From JAUVRX01 sp049664225 (GTDB taxonomy: Bacteria; Acidobacteriota; Thermoanaerobaculia; Multivoradales; JAHEKO01): a stretch of 64,000 nucleotides of DNA. The stretch covers positions 1 through 64,000 of the forward strand of contig JBATEX010000073.1 of NCBI GenBank assembly GCA_049664225.1, written 5' to 3'. Shown here piece by piece: positions 43,155-51,515 of this stretch (position 1 is its first letter; every line of letters begins with the position of its first letter). A program made the translations under genes and the position numbers. Under the pieces are notes generated by a model. The model searched no databases, was not told the DNA's origin, and was given only the letters and a program-made list of their open reading frames with translations.

Positions 43155-43358
43155 TCAGTCCTTCAGGATGAAGGTTACTTTCATGTTGACGCGATAGTTG
43201 ACGATCTTGCCGTCTTCCACGTCTACCTTCATTTCATTGACCCAGGCTCCTTTGACTTCGTCGAGGGTCTTGTTCGCACGCTCGATTCCCTTGGCAATGG
43301 CATTGTCGAAGCTGGTCTTGGACGTGGCCGAAATCTCGGTGACTTTTGCTACAGGCAT
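43155..43358 (-). CDS. Dodecin family flavin-binding protein
   Basis: A 67-residue dodecin. VAKVTEISATSKTSFDNAIA and KGAWVNEMKVDVEDGKIVNY match the family's single beta-alpha-beta fold, including the Trp that stacks on flavin. Dodecins form dodecamers that store or buffer FMN or riboflavin in the cytoplasm. AAAGGAG lies seven bases before the ATG. It is 69 bases upstream of kbp on the same strand, which suggests a small stress-related transcript. Confidence 0.95.
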   Translation of the reverse strand: MPVAKVTEISATSKTSFDNAIAKGIERANKTLDEVKGAWVNEMKVDVEDGKIVNYRVNMKVTFILKD

Positions 43359-43563
43359 TTGCAGTCTCCTTTGTGTGAGGCTGGTGGACCCTGAGCGAGG
43401 GCCCGCCGAGCCGATTTCGAATTCCGGTAGAGCCGATCTGTTTTGTCGAACCCTGCCTGACCTTCAAGTACCAATTTCTAAGATACCATTTCTTTTCGAT
43501 TTTCCTCGGAACGATCGACGCGGTACGATCTCCAGAGCAGACTCCGTCGAGAGGATCCTCTAT

Positions 43564-44412
43564 TTGACGTCACCGACAGTTCCAATCGTCACGCTTCTGA
43601 CCACTTTGCTCATAGTGGTCCCAGCCGCTCGAGGCGCCATGCCCTCAGAGTACAAGTGCAATGGCAACGAGCCGTTCTGGGGCCTGGCCATTGACGGTGA
43701 GCACGCCGGATGGGCTACCCCGGTAGAGCCCGAAGGCCGAACTCTCGAAGGGACCTTTCTGCCCCTGGACTACGCTGGGCTCTTCTCATGGCGAGGCAGC
43801 TTCGGTGAAGGTGACCTGGTGGCCTTCGTTACCCAACGGCCTTGCTCGGACACCATGGCCGATCGTGATTATGCCTACAGCATCAGCGTCTCGCTGCCCG
43901 ACGGAAGCGTTCTCCTTGGCTGCTGCGACACGACATCGAAGCCGAACACCGAGGGCTCGTCAGAGTCGAGTCGAGTCGATGTCGACGAGCCGCAGGCACA
44001 GGACTTCGACGAGAGTCTCGCCGATTTGCCGATCGCCGTCCTGGATGAAAAGCCCCCAGGCGATTGGTCGAAAGATCTCTTCGATCTCCTGCCCGCCATA
44101 GAAGGCTGTGTCGCAAGGACACCGGGCTCCTCGCCAAGAGTCGTCAAGGCGTGGTCGACGACCAACGGAGAAGTCGGCGTCCGCACCTGGAATGCCGAGG
44201 CCGTCGGTTTCGAATGCGTGGCCACCGGCCAAGGGTCGGTGGTACAGCCTTTGATCCCCCTCACAGGCGACGCTATGGGGCTGCACGATGGTTGGAGTCC
44301 GGTCTTCACTCCCCGGGATCTGAGCCCCCCGGCCGGTGAGTGCTACCAACACGAACGTGTCGTAGGGGTGGGTGGAGAGCTCATTGGGTGGCTCTCCTAT
44401 GACACCTGTTGA
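43564..44412 (+). CDS. Exported COG3650-like protein
   Basis: A 282-residue secreted protein. The YKCNGNEPFWGLAIDG opening is the hallmark of COG3650/HslJ-associated exported proteins of unknown function, and PCSDTMADRDYAYSISV fits the same domain. The C-terminal half (about 120-282) has several cysteines and no family I recognise. I chose a TTG at 43564, preceded by GAGAGGA, because it gives a clean signal peptide (VPIVTLLTTLLIVVPAARGA). Earlier in-frame starts run antisense through dodecin. Confidence 0.65.
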   Translation: MTSPTVPIVTLLTTLLIVVPAARGAMPSEYKCNGNEPFWGLAIDGEHAGWATPVEPEGRTLEGTFLPLDYAGLFSWRGSFGEGDLVAFVTQRPCSDTMADRDYAYSISVSLPDGSVLLGCCDTTSKPNTEGSSESSRVDVDEPQAQDFDESLADLPIAVLDEKPPGDWSKDLFDLLPAIEGCVARTPGSSPRVVKAWSTTNGEVGVRTWNAEAVGFECVATGQGSVVQPLIPLTGDAMGLHDGWSPVFTPRDLSPPAGECYQHERVVGVGGELIGWLSYDTC

Positions 44413-44475
44413 CGGCTCGAGTGTCACCCGCACGCGCCACCAGCTTCGAGAAGCTATAGAGGGACCTCTATAAGG

Positions 44476-44504
44476 TTGACCCGCCTGACCTACCTTCCTA
44501 CACT
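44476..44504 (+). promoter_or_regulatory. Sigma-70-type promoter of the PqqD-peptide operon
   Basis: TTGACC (44476-44481) and TACACT (44499-44504) are separated by exactly 17 bases, the best-spaced promoter in the window. The PqqD-like gene starts about 35 bases further on. Confidence 0.7.
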
Positions 44505-44546
44505 ACTTGTGGGGGAAGACTCCTCAACAAAGTTGGGGTGATTGTG

Positions 44547-44810
44547 ATGCAGCGACCCAACCGACGTACAGAGTTCGAAGAGCGCGTTGTCGAAGGCGAG
44601 ATGGTGGTGATGGACAAGGAATCCGAACAGATCCACCAACTGAACCAGACAGCAAGCTTCATCTGGCAGCTATGCGACGGCGATCACGATCGGCAGCAGA
44701 TCGCCGAGGAGTTGGCGGCAGCTTTCGAGATCGACAGCGTCACCGCAGAGGCGGATGTGGCCGATACGTTGAACAAACTCGAGGAGATTGGACTTCTGGT
44801 ATCATCTTGA
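44547..44810 (+). CDS. PqqD-family peptide-binding protein
   Basis: An 87-residue PqqD-like protein, the fold that binds leader peptides of ribosomally made modified peptides. Conserved features are QLNQTASFIWQLCDGDHDRQ, IAEELAAAFEI and VADTLNKLEEIGLLV. In-frame GTGs lie three and one codons upstream. The ATG has GGGG close before it. It is the first gene of a short operon with a 48-residue peptide and is followed by an HprK-like kinase, the gene set NCBI curators call an HPr-rel-A-like system. Binding of the peptide is inferred. Confidence 0.88.
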   Translation: MQRPNRRTEFEERVVEGEMVVMDKESEQIHQLNQTASFIWQLCDGDHDRQQIAEELAAAFEIDSVTAEADVADTLNKLEEIGLLVSS

Positions 44811-44821
44811 TGTAGGATTCG

Positions 44822-44840
44822 CTACCTTCTCAAGAGGTAG
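44822..44840. repeat. Inverted repeat CTACCT/AGGTAG upstream of the 48-residue peptide
   Basis: A 6-base perfect stem with a 7-base loop lies between the PqqD gene and the peptide gene. The same stem recurs at 45089-45104 just after the peptide gene, so the pair brackets it. Confidence 0.6.
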
Positions 44841-44886
44841 AATTACAGTACTGGATAGTACTGGTAAGGAAGAAAGGAGAGCGATC

Positions 44887-45033
44887 ATGGCAGAAAAGAA
44901 GAGAACACGCAGAGAGGTATTGAAAGCAGCTGCCTACGCTACACCTGTCATCCTCACGCTCGCGGCCAAGCCCTCCAAAGCCCAGACGGCTTCGGGCCCG
45001 GACGTGACGGACAGGCCGTCGCCAACTCGCTAG
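44887..45033 (+). CDS. 48-residue exported-type peptide, possible PqqD/HprK-like substrate
   Basis: This short peptide has a basic start with a twin-arginine (KKRTRREVLKAAAYAT), a hydrophobic PVILTLAA stretch and KPSKAQTASGP, where SKAQ resembles a signal-peptidase site. Removal there would leave about 15 residues (TASGPDVTDRPSPTR). AAAGGAGAG before the ATG is a strong ribosome site. It lies 76 bases after the PqqD gene and is followed by hairpins and a terminator, the layout expected for a precursor needed in excess. No core cysteines are present. Function is unknown. Confidence 0.7.
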   Translation: MAEKKRTRREVLKAAAYATPVILTLAAKPSKAQTASGPDVTDRPSPTR

Positions 45034-45088
45034 TCACCGTTCTTGCCTCGCGGGCTGGTCGACAGTCCCTGCTAGGCTCGGGCTAGCG

Positions 45089-45104
45089 CTACCTGCGAAG
45101 GTAG
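45089..45104. repeat. Inverted repeat CTACCT/AGGTAG downstream of the peptide
   Basis: The perfect stem CTACCT/AGGTAG with loop GCGA matches the stem at 44822-44840. It sits immediately before the terminator. Confidence 0.6.
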
Positions 45105-45116
45105 GTGTGAGAATAG

Positions 45117-45147
45117 ACCGGCGCGCTCAGCGTGCCGGTTTTTCTTT
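45117..45147 (+). terminator. Rho-independent terminator after the peptide gene
   Basis: The stem ACCGGC/GCCGGT, with further internal pairing, is followed by TTTTTCTTT. It separates the peptide gene from the HprK-like gene, so the kinase would be made by readthrough or from its own promoter. Confidence 0.8.
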
Positions 45148-45212
45148 GCCAACGGCCTCTCGGCCTCTCCTTCGCGCACTCATTCCACCTATCGCTATCG
45201 AGGCGAAGGATC

Positions 45213-46040
45213 TTGAGCGACACGGCCCAGTCCCTGGTCATTCGTATTCTGGATCGAATCATCGAGATTCGTAGCTTCGGCGAGCTGGCCAGCTCGCTGC
45301 TGGAAACGAGCTACGGCCACCTCCGCGTCGCTGAACAGACCGCCAATCTGATCTACTCCATTGAGGATACGACCGACTCCGGACTCCTCATTCGACGGCA
45401 GACTGCGCTGATTCAGGTTCCGCGAGCGGCGGAGGTGCTTCCCTATTTCGACGACGATCTTGTCGTACAGCTGCAGATTCTGCGGCCCGACCTCTACTTT
45501 CAGCACGCCGCGGTCGTGGCGCTCGACGAGCGGGCTTTTCTCTTTCCCGCGCCCCGCGGGCACGGGAAATCGACGCTGGCCTGGGCACTGCTTCAGCACG
45601 GACTGCGATACTCGAGCGACGAGCTCGGCCCGGTCGACCCGATGACCTTGACCGTGGCTCCCTACAGCCGAGCGATCTGCCTCAAGAAGGATCCGCCACC
45701 TCCCTACGAGGCGCCGGCCGAGTTTGTTCATGGCGATTTCACCCTGCATCTACCGGTCGATTGCCTGCCTCAACCGCCGATCGCCGAGCCAGTGCCTTTG
45801 GCCGGCGTGTTCTTCCCCCGCTTCGATCCCGCGTCCGAGAAGCCTTGGGTTCAAGCGATCGGAACGGCCGCAGCAGCAGCGAGGCTCTACTCCAACGCCT
45901 TGAACCCTCTGGCACATCCTGGCAGCGGCCTGGATACGGCGGTGGCTATCGCCGCAAAGATCCCGTGCTACGAGTTGACTTCGAGCAATCTCCCTGCGAC
46001 ATGCACGATGGTCCTCGAGATCATGAACTCGGGTATCTAG
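45213..46040 (+). CDS. HprK-like P-loop kinase
   Basis: A 275-residue relative of HPr kinase/phosphorylase. The family block HAAVVALDERAFLFPAPRGHGK continues into STLAWALLQHGLRYSSDEL, giving a P-loop (PRGHGKST) and the acidic motif after it. The N-terminal third is not the canonical HprK sensor domain. I chose a TTG at 45213 with AAGGA six bases upstream, because earlier in-frame starts lie in the terminator. Such enzymes occur with PqqD proteins and nucleotidyltransferases in peptide or exopolysaccharide loci. What it phosphorylates is unknown. Confidence 0.8.
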   Translation: MSDTAQSLVIRILDRIIEIRSFGELASSLLETSYGHLRVAEQTANLIYSIEDTTDSGLLIRRQTALIQVPRAAEVLPYFDDDLVVQLQILRPDLYFQHAAVVALDERAFLFPAPRGHGKSTLAWALLQHGLRYSSDELGPVDPMTLTVAPYSRAICLKKDPPPPYEAPAEFVHGDFTLHLPVDCLPQPPIAEPVPLAGVFFPRFDPASEKPWVQAIGTAAAAARLYSNALNPLAHPGSGLDTAVAIAAKIPCYELTSSNLPATCTMVLEIMNSGI

Positions 46041-46055
46041 CAGGTGACCTCTACC

Positions 46056-47312
46056 TCACAGCTGCAGCTGATTCATCCAGAAATCCGCCCGCAGCTCCTG
46101 GATCATCGCGCGGGGCCGTTTGCAAGCTCCTAGTGCCGCACGGGACCCGTCCCGGAAGTGATTCCAGAGCAGTCGGTCAGCAGCCGAGTCATGGGTCAGT
46201 CGATACTTGTCTCTCAGATAGGAAGCCGGTGGGATCAATCGGTGTAGGGCGGCCTTGCTCATGTTCCACCAGTGATTGTCTTTGGGGTCCACCAACTCGT
46301 GAAGGAACCAGTACCCCTCGTTGAGGACCTTGAGGCGAAGGAAGTGGCCGAAAAGTTCCTCGTCGAGGTTGCGAACCTTGAAAGTCTGAAGAAACTCTGC
46401 CGGTACCGGCGCCCCCAGAAGCTCCTGGGCCGCCCGCAGGGCCACGTAGAGCGGTGCCTGCAAAGCCTCACCCGTGTACTCTTTGGTCATTCCTTCCCAG
46501 TCGATGTCCAGCTCGAAGTGCCGAATCGACTCGGAGAGATCCACCAACTGCCTCAGGGAACCGTACCCACGAGTCCTCCTTCGACGATCCAGGAAGAAGG
46601 CGAGGCAGAGATGGGTCACCAGATCCCGGCCCGCAAGCACCCTCGCCGGCCGACCCTCGATCTCACCGCCAGCGCTGCGCTCCCAGAATCGCTCGACGGG
46701 AAAGTAGAGAGGCGTCTGTCGCCGAACGACATGGCGGTGCAGCTCGATCTCGACCGCCCCATCAGGACTTAGCGCCCTGGGACAGTAGTGGTAGTCTTCG
46801 TCGGCTCCTCTCGGCAGCATCTCGGAGCCAGTCTTGGATCGATAGCCCAGCTCGGCCAGCGTTTCCATCGCCCGGGGTAGATCCTTCTCTCGCGCCAGGA
46901 GATCCAGATCACCCACCGGCCGCAAGCTCACCTCCGGGTAGACCGTGTTCATCAGAAAGGCACCCTTCAAGGGGATGATCTCCACCCCCGCCGAACCCAT
47001 CCCTTCGAGCACCCGTAGCAACTCGGGTTGCAGGAAGAAGAAGAACCGAACCCGCTGTTCCAGTTTGAAGGCGTTCAGCCTCGACAGGACCGGCTCCGGG
47101 ACCACCTCGACCTGGCCCGATGCCTCCAGATGGTGCAGCAGGAGGGCTGCGGTCTCGTACCAGTCCGCCTTGTCCACCAACCGGCCCCAATCCAGCTCGC
47201 TGGTGAGAAGCCGCTCCAGCTTGGTGCTGCCTTGTGCCCCAAGTTGTAGTCTGGCGGTGTGCAAAAGCACCCGCTCCTCCGGCTCCAGGGCGACGATTGG
47301 GGTTCCCTCCAT
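46056..47312 (-). CDS. Nucleotidyltransferase-family protein (NTP_transf_5 type)
   Basis: A 418-residue protein with the PF14907-type nucleotidyltransferase core: IIPLKGAFLMNTVYPEVSLR followed by PVGDLDLLAREKDLPRAMET, in which the D-x-D is the metal site. The rest is helical with VEIELHRHVVRR. Members often sit beside HprK-like kinases and PqqD proteins, as here. The gene converges on the HprK-like gene with 15 bases between stops. The transferred nucleotide and target are unknown, and the peptide 1 kb away is a reasonable candidate. Confidence 0.82.
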   Translation of the reverse strand: MEGTPIVALEPEERVLLHTARLQLGAQGSTKLERLLTSELDWGRLVDKADWYETAALLLHHLEASGQVEVVPEPVLSRLNAFKLEQRVRFFFFLQPELLRVLEGMGSAGVEIIPLKGAFLMNTVYPEVSLRPVGDLDLLAREKDLPRAMETLAELGYRSKTGSEMLPRGADEDYHYCPRALSPDGAVEIELHRHVVRRQTPLYFPVERFWERSAGGEIEGRPARVLAGRDLVTHLCLAFFLDRRRRTRGYGSLRQLVDLSESIRHFELDIDWEGMTKEYTGEALQAPLYVALRAAQELLGAPVPAEFLQTFKVRNLDEELFGHFLRLKVLNEGYWFLHELVDPKDNHWWNMSKAALHRLIPPASYLRDKYRLTHDSAADRLLWNHFRDGSRAALGACKRPRAMIQELRADFWMNQLQL

Positions 47313-47553
47313 TACAGATCCCGACCCTAAAGGGTTACACCTACCGGAATCAAGGCGATGTTGCCTTATTTACCTCAATCTATTTGACTTCAGCGCACCG
47401 AACCCGGAGAATCGCAGGTTCCAGAGGCTCGGGCGGAACGCGTCCATGCCCAGCGATCTTCCATTCTGCAAGAGGGTATGGAGAGCCGGATTCCGCCGCC
47501 CTTCCGAGGGTGTTCGGTCTGGTTGAGAGTCACCAACAATCGGAGAGACAACC

Positions 47554-49488
47554 ATGAGACATTCGAATCTGTTCAAGTCGATCGCCGGTGGGGCACTCCT
47601 TCTGGCTGTGCTCGGCCTGGCCTATGGACTGAATCAATCACGCACTGGATCCAGCGAAACCCTGGCGTCCCTCGACCTTTCCCGCACCTCCAGACCAGCC
47701 AGACTGCCTATCACGGCGGACAAGGGTACGCCTCTCCCCTCCTTTGGCTCGATTCAGGGCATCCAGACGCGGGCCGATGTCCGTGAGCCCGCAGCAGTGC
47801 ACCTTTTCGCGCAGCCGGAGCTACAGAACCTGATTCAGGTCATCGACTCTCCAGGCCGCACCGAGCCCAAGTCGAGACCCAGCGAAAACCTGGAGGCCAC
47901 AGACTCCTCCGGACCTGCTGCCGGTGAACCCACAGTCCCTCAGTCGAGCGCACCTACACTGGTCACGACCTTTGCAGGCCCCGACTTCGACGACAACCAG
48001 ATCCTCAACAGCGAGTACCGGATTCCTCCGGATCCCAACGGTGCCGTCGGCCAGAATCACGTCGTAGCGACCGTCAACGAGATCCTCGAGATCCGGCAGA
48101 AGACCGGGGTGCTCGACAGTCAAGGCTCTCTGGACAACTTTCTGACCAACCTCGGGTTCACTCCTCTCGCCTTCACTTTCGATCCCAAGGTGACCTACGA
48201 CCCCTGGGAAGACCGTTTCGTGGTGCTCGTTCTCGGGGTATCCGATATTGAGCTCGACGGCACGCCTACGGATGAATCCAGCATCTTCATCGCAGTCTCC
48301 GATGATGGGAATCCGAATGGGACCTGGTGCAGCACCGAGATCGACGCCAAGCTCGACGTCGGCAGCAACGTCTTCACCTGGGCGGACTACCCTGGCCTGG
48401 TGGTCGACGAGGAGGCTGTCTTCGTCACGGCGAGCCTGTTCCAGTTCGCCTCCGAAGACCCCACACTCCCTTTTGGCGGCATTCGTCTGTGGGCGATCGA
48501 CAAGGGTACGATCGGCGGCCTCTACGACTGCGACACGGCTGACGTCAATCTCTTCAATCCGTATGCCGGCACGAGCCTGGATCTACAGGCTGCGCTGCAG
48601 CCGGCTGCCATCGCTGGCAACGCACCAGCTGGGCTCGGGACATTTCTGGTCGGCTATTCGGGCACGACACTCGACACCGGAGCCAACGGCTCCAATTCCG
48701 AGCTCCAACAGGTGATTCGCGTGGACGACCCCCTTGGTTCAACGACCTTCACAAAGAGCTTCGTGGATCTGGGGAATATCGAGGACCTTTCCTCAGCCCC
48801 GCAGTTGCCCAATGCATCGCAGAGCGGCTCAGCTGTGACCATCGAGACCAATGATCGCTCCACGCTGACGGGCTTCTGGCGCGGCAACTCCCTGTACACC
48901 AGCCAGTCGATCAATCCGACCGGTAATGTCTTTCCCGGGAACAATGGTCAAGCAACGGCCTACTGGGCACAGATCGACACCACCGACCTGAACAATCTCG
49001 TCACCGCGGATCACGGCGTGATCGGCGGCGAAGACATCGCCTCAGGGACTCATACCTTCTTTCCCTCGATTGCTCCGGTCATCGGTGGCTATGTCGCGAT
49101 AGGCTTCGCCGCCTCGGGCCCGAGCATCCACCCCGGAGCCTATTTCACGTGGCGATCCAGCTCCGACAGCGCGGGAAGCAACCGTGGGTCGGTCGTTCTT
49201 CAAGCGGGTGAAGACGTCTACGTTCGCACGCGTCAGGGCGACGACAATCCGAATCGCTGGGGCGACTGGTCCGATGCCATGTTCGACCCCTCTGAGTCCG
49301 GGTGTTTCTGGGTCTTCAACCAGTATGCGATGACTCAGGGGAGCCCCACAAATACCGGCAATGGAGGCGCAGCTGAAACTGGGCGATGGGCCACTGAATG
49401 GGGAAAATTCTGCATCAACTCAGAACCCATCTTCTCGGATGGATTCGAGAGCGGTGACACCTCCGCCTGGTCGTCGACCCGCCCATAG
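47554..49488 (+). CDS. Secreted protein with FESGD-type C-terminus
   Basis: A 644-residue exported protein of no family I recognise. The signal segment is SIAGGALLLAVLGLAYGLN. The body is acidic and beta-rich, with FDPKVTYDPWEDRFVVLVLG and IFIAVSDDGNPNGTWCSTEI suggesting propeller-like blades, and two or three Cys. It ends IFSDGFESGDTSAWSSTRP, the tail shared with 14967 and 57494. GGAGAGAC precedes the ATG and a strong terminator follows. The tail may be a surface-attachment or sorting signal; that is inference. Confidence 0.75.
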   Translation: MRHSNLFKSIAGGALLLAVLGLAYGLNQSRTGSSETLASLDLSRTSRPARLPITADKGTPLPSFGSIQGIQTRADVREPAAVHLFAQPELQNLIQVIDSPGRTEPKSRPSENLEATDSSGPAAGEPTVPQSSAPTLVTTFAGPDFDDNQILNSEYRIPPDPNGAVGQNHVVATVNEILEIRQKTGVLDSQGSLDNFLTNLGFTPLAFTFDPKVTYDPWEDRFVVLVLGVSDIELDGTPTDESSIFIAVSDDGNPNGTWCSTEIDAKLDVGSNVFTWADYPGLVVDEEAVFVTASLFQFASEDPTLPFGGIRLWAIDKGTIGGLYDCDTADVNLFNPYAGTSLDLQAALQPAAIAGNAPAGLGTFLVGYSGTTLDTGANGSNSELQQVIRVDDPLGSTTFTKSFVDLGNIEDLSSAPQLPNASQSGSAVTIETNDRSTLTGFWRGNSLYTSQSINPTGNVFPGNNGQATAYWAQIDTTDLNNLVTADHGVIGGEDIASGTHTFFPSIAPVIGGYVAIGFAASGPSIHPGAYFTWRSSSDSAGSNRGSVVLQAGEDVYVRTRQGDDNPNRWGDWSDAMFDPSESGCFWVFNQYAMTQGSPTNTGNGGAAETGRWATEWGKFCINSEPIFSDGFESGDTSAWSSTRP

Positions 49489-49521
49489 GCGCCGTTCTCC
49501 AGGTTTGCGGTACGACAGAAG

Positions 49522-49550
49522 AGGGCTCCGGAACAACCGGAGCCCTTTTT
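49522..49550 (+). terminator. Rho-independent terminator
   Basis: A perfect 10-base stem AGGGCTCCGG/CCGGAGCCCT with loop AACAA and a following T5 run lies 34 bases after the secreted-protein gene. Confidence 0.93.
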
Positions 49551-49602
49551 CCATGGCAAGCCTTCTTATACTGAATTGCGCCTGGTAATGAAGGACCGCG
49601 GT

Positions 49603-50139
49603 TCAACCAACCGGATCGAGCTCCACAGGATTCTCGAAGTCGAAACGTCCTTCTCTCACGACCTTGAGCTTCTTGGTACCCCAGGACCCTCTAGTGTAGA
49701 GCACCGCTTGAACCCCATAGTCCACCGCCTCCTGCTGGAGAATCTCTCTGAGCTGCAGCAAGACTACGGCGTTGTTGACATGAAACGTCACGTTCAACAC
49801 GGCGGTCTCGAGCCGCTCGATGGTCACGATCTCCGAGGAAAGGCCTCGCCCGATCTTGTAGTCCTCCAGGCGTAGTTTGAAAGAGGCGCCCTCCAGGGTC
49901 ATCGGCTCCGGGTTCGGGTTGGAGACCCGCAGCTGGACCTGCACCGTGGTCTCGAACATGGTCACCTCCGAAAGCTCTACACCGGCCAGAGTAATCGACG
50001 GCGGCTCGAGGGAGCCCAACGAGGTGCAGGCCGTCGAAGCGAGCCCGGCCAGCACCAGGGCTGTGGCGCCGCCTAGTGCACGCCATCCAGAGCCCGCTCG
50101 GAGCTTCAATCTTCTGCCTTGTCTCTCTTCTTTGATCAT
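49603..50139 (-). CDS. LEA type 2 family lipoprotein
   Basis: A 178-residue exported protein with lipobox LASTACTS (Cys about 38). The mature part (ITLAGVELSEVTMFETTVQV, RVSNPNPEPMTLEGASFKL) is the WHy/LEA14 beta-sandwich, in which the NPNP motif is characteristic. Such proteins are envelope stress or structural lipoproteins of unclear role. GAGAGGGGA precedes the ATG. It lies between the terminator and repeat island 7. Confidence 0.88.
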   Translation of the reverse strand: MIKEERQGRRLKLRAGSGWRALGGATALVLAGLASTACTSLGSLEPPSITLAGVELSEVTMFETTVQVQLRVSNPNPEPMTLEGASFKLRLEDYKIGRGLSSEIVTIERLETAVLNVTFHVNNAVVLLQLREILQQEAVDYGVQAVLYTRGSWGTKKLKVVREGRFDFENPVELDPVG

Positions 50140-50164
50140 GATTCCCCTCTCCGTACCCGGATTC

Positions 50165-50500
50165 TAGCCCCTCCACCACCCAACCCGCCCTGGGGCTTGG
50201 GACCTGGCACCGCTGAAGGCAATAAGGGCTTACGGGTGACTCTCCTACGGGAGTTTCGATTCTTGCAGCCTGTGCCTAGATCGGGCAAGGGATCTCCCTC
50301 GTCGGAGGGGCATGGTCGGGTGAGGCCGCAGACGACGGGGGCCCTTGGTCGATCCTTATACCGGAATGGCGCAAGGCCGCGTGCGAAGTCTGCCCCTACT
50401 GCCCCAAAGATCGGCCCGGCGAATCGCGGGCCGCCTCACCCCCCAAGCCCTCAAAGATCGATCGGAAGGAACGCCCGACCGCCTCGACCCTTCTCAATGT
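50165..50500. repeat. Intergenic mosaic repeat island 7
   Basis: Lies between the divergent lipoprotein and methyltransferase genes. It contains GCAAGGCCGCGTGCGA (about 50370-50385, shared with island 6) and a hairpin CGGCCCG/CGGGCCG near 50411-50432. The linker CCCAAGCCCTCAAAGATCG and a further imperfect hairpin unit near 50458-50490 follow. No gene is seen. Confidence 0.8.
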
Positions 50501-50558
50501 TAGGCTCACGAGCCATGAAATCGATGGTTCCGGCGACCTTGTGCCCCTCCGAGTTCCC

Positions 50559-51515
50559 ATGTCGAGTAGCCCAGGGATGGACAGACCCGGGGTGAATCCC
50601 GAGACCTCACGCCCGCTCCGGGTCCTGGAGCTCTACAGCGGCATCGGAGGCTGCTCTGCTGCACTGCCCCCAGAGGCCGCAGTCGTGGCTGCCCTGGACA
50701 TCAACGAGGCGGCCCTCGAGGTCTATCGGTGGAACTACCCGCACCCGACCCTACCAGTCAATCTCGATTTCATCTCTGCGAGCGACTTGCATAGCTTCAA
50801 CGCCGACCTCTGGTGGCTGTCACCTCCCTGCCAGCCGTTCACGGTCAGAGGGCTGCGGCGGGACACCGAGGATTCCAGAACGCGCAGCTTCCTCCGACTC
50901 ATCGACTGCCTCGGCCAAGCACCGCCCACCTACCTGGCGCTCGAGAATGTCCCAGGATTCAGGGGATCACAGACCCATTCCCTGCTGCGCTCGGCTCTCG
51001 ACGAGCTCGGATATGCGGTCCAGGAAGTGGTGCTCTGCCCGACCGAGCTCGGCGTCCCCAATCGGCGGCAGCGCCTCTATCTCGTGGCTGGCCTCGAGCC
51101 GCTAGGACCCATGCTGCAGCCGCCACAGGAGCATCGACCGCTCGGGGCGTATCTCGATCCGGAGCCCTCGTCCGATCTCTGGATCGACGAAAAGTTAACC
51201 GACAAGTACGGCCAAGCTCTGAGCGTCGTCGCCGCGCAGGAGGTCACGGCCGTGGCCTCCTGCTTCACTTCGGCTTACGGGCGATCGCCGGTCCGAAGTG
51301 GCTCCTACCTCCGGACAGCCTCCGGCCTTCGCCGCTTTTCGCCGATGGAGATCCTGCGACTCCTGGGATTTCCACCAGACTTCCGGTTGCCGCCGACCCT
51401 GTCGGTGCAGGTCGCCTGGCGCCTGGTGGGCAACAGCCTCTCGGTTCCGGCTGTCCGTTGTGTTCTGTCAGCGATCCCCGAATTGGCCGGCAGCGGCTCT
51501 TCCTACTCCAGATAG
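50559..51515 (+). CDS. Dnmt2-type cytosine-5 methyltransferase (probable tRNA methyltransferase)
   Basis: A 318-residue C5-cytosine methyltransferase. Motif I is LELYSGIGGCSAAL, motif IV SPPCQPFT with the catalytic Cys, motif VI ALENVPGF, motif VIII LGVPNRRQRLYLVA and motif X RLVGNSLSV. The spacing DSRTRSFL after motif IV and the CFT tripeptide in ASCFTSAYGR are the hallmarks of Dnmt2/TRDMT1, which methylates C38 of tRNA, rather than of restriction-modification enzymes. The target region is short and there is no restriction gene nearby. Start choice among ATGs at 50559 and 50577 is uncertain. Confidence 0.85.
   Translation: MSSSPGMDRPGVNPETSRPLRVLELYSGIGGCSAALPPEAAVVAALDINEAALEVYRWNYPHPTLPVNLDFISASDLHSFNADLWWLSPPCQPFTVRGLRRDTEDSRTRSFLRLIDCLGQAPPTYLALENVPGFRGSQTHSLLRSALDELGYAVQEVVLCPTELGVPNRRQRLYLVAGLEPLGPMLQPPQEHRPLGAYLDPEPSSDLWIDEKLTDKYGQALSVVAAQEVTAVASCFTSAYGRSPVRSGSYLRTASGLRRFSPMEILRLLGFPPDFRLPPTLSVQVAWRLVGNSLSVPAVRCVLSAIPELAGSGSSYSR

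Noticed and set aside
50541..51515. Restriction-modification system
   Set aside because: Only one methyltransferase is present, with Dnmt2 signatures and no restriction endonuclease or mobile context.
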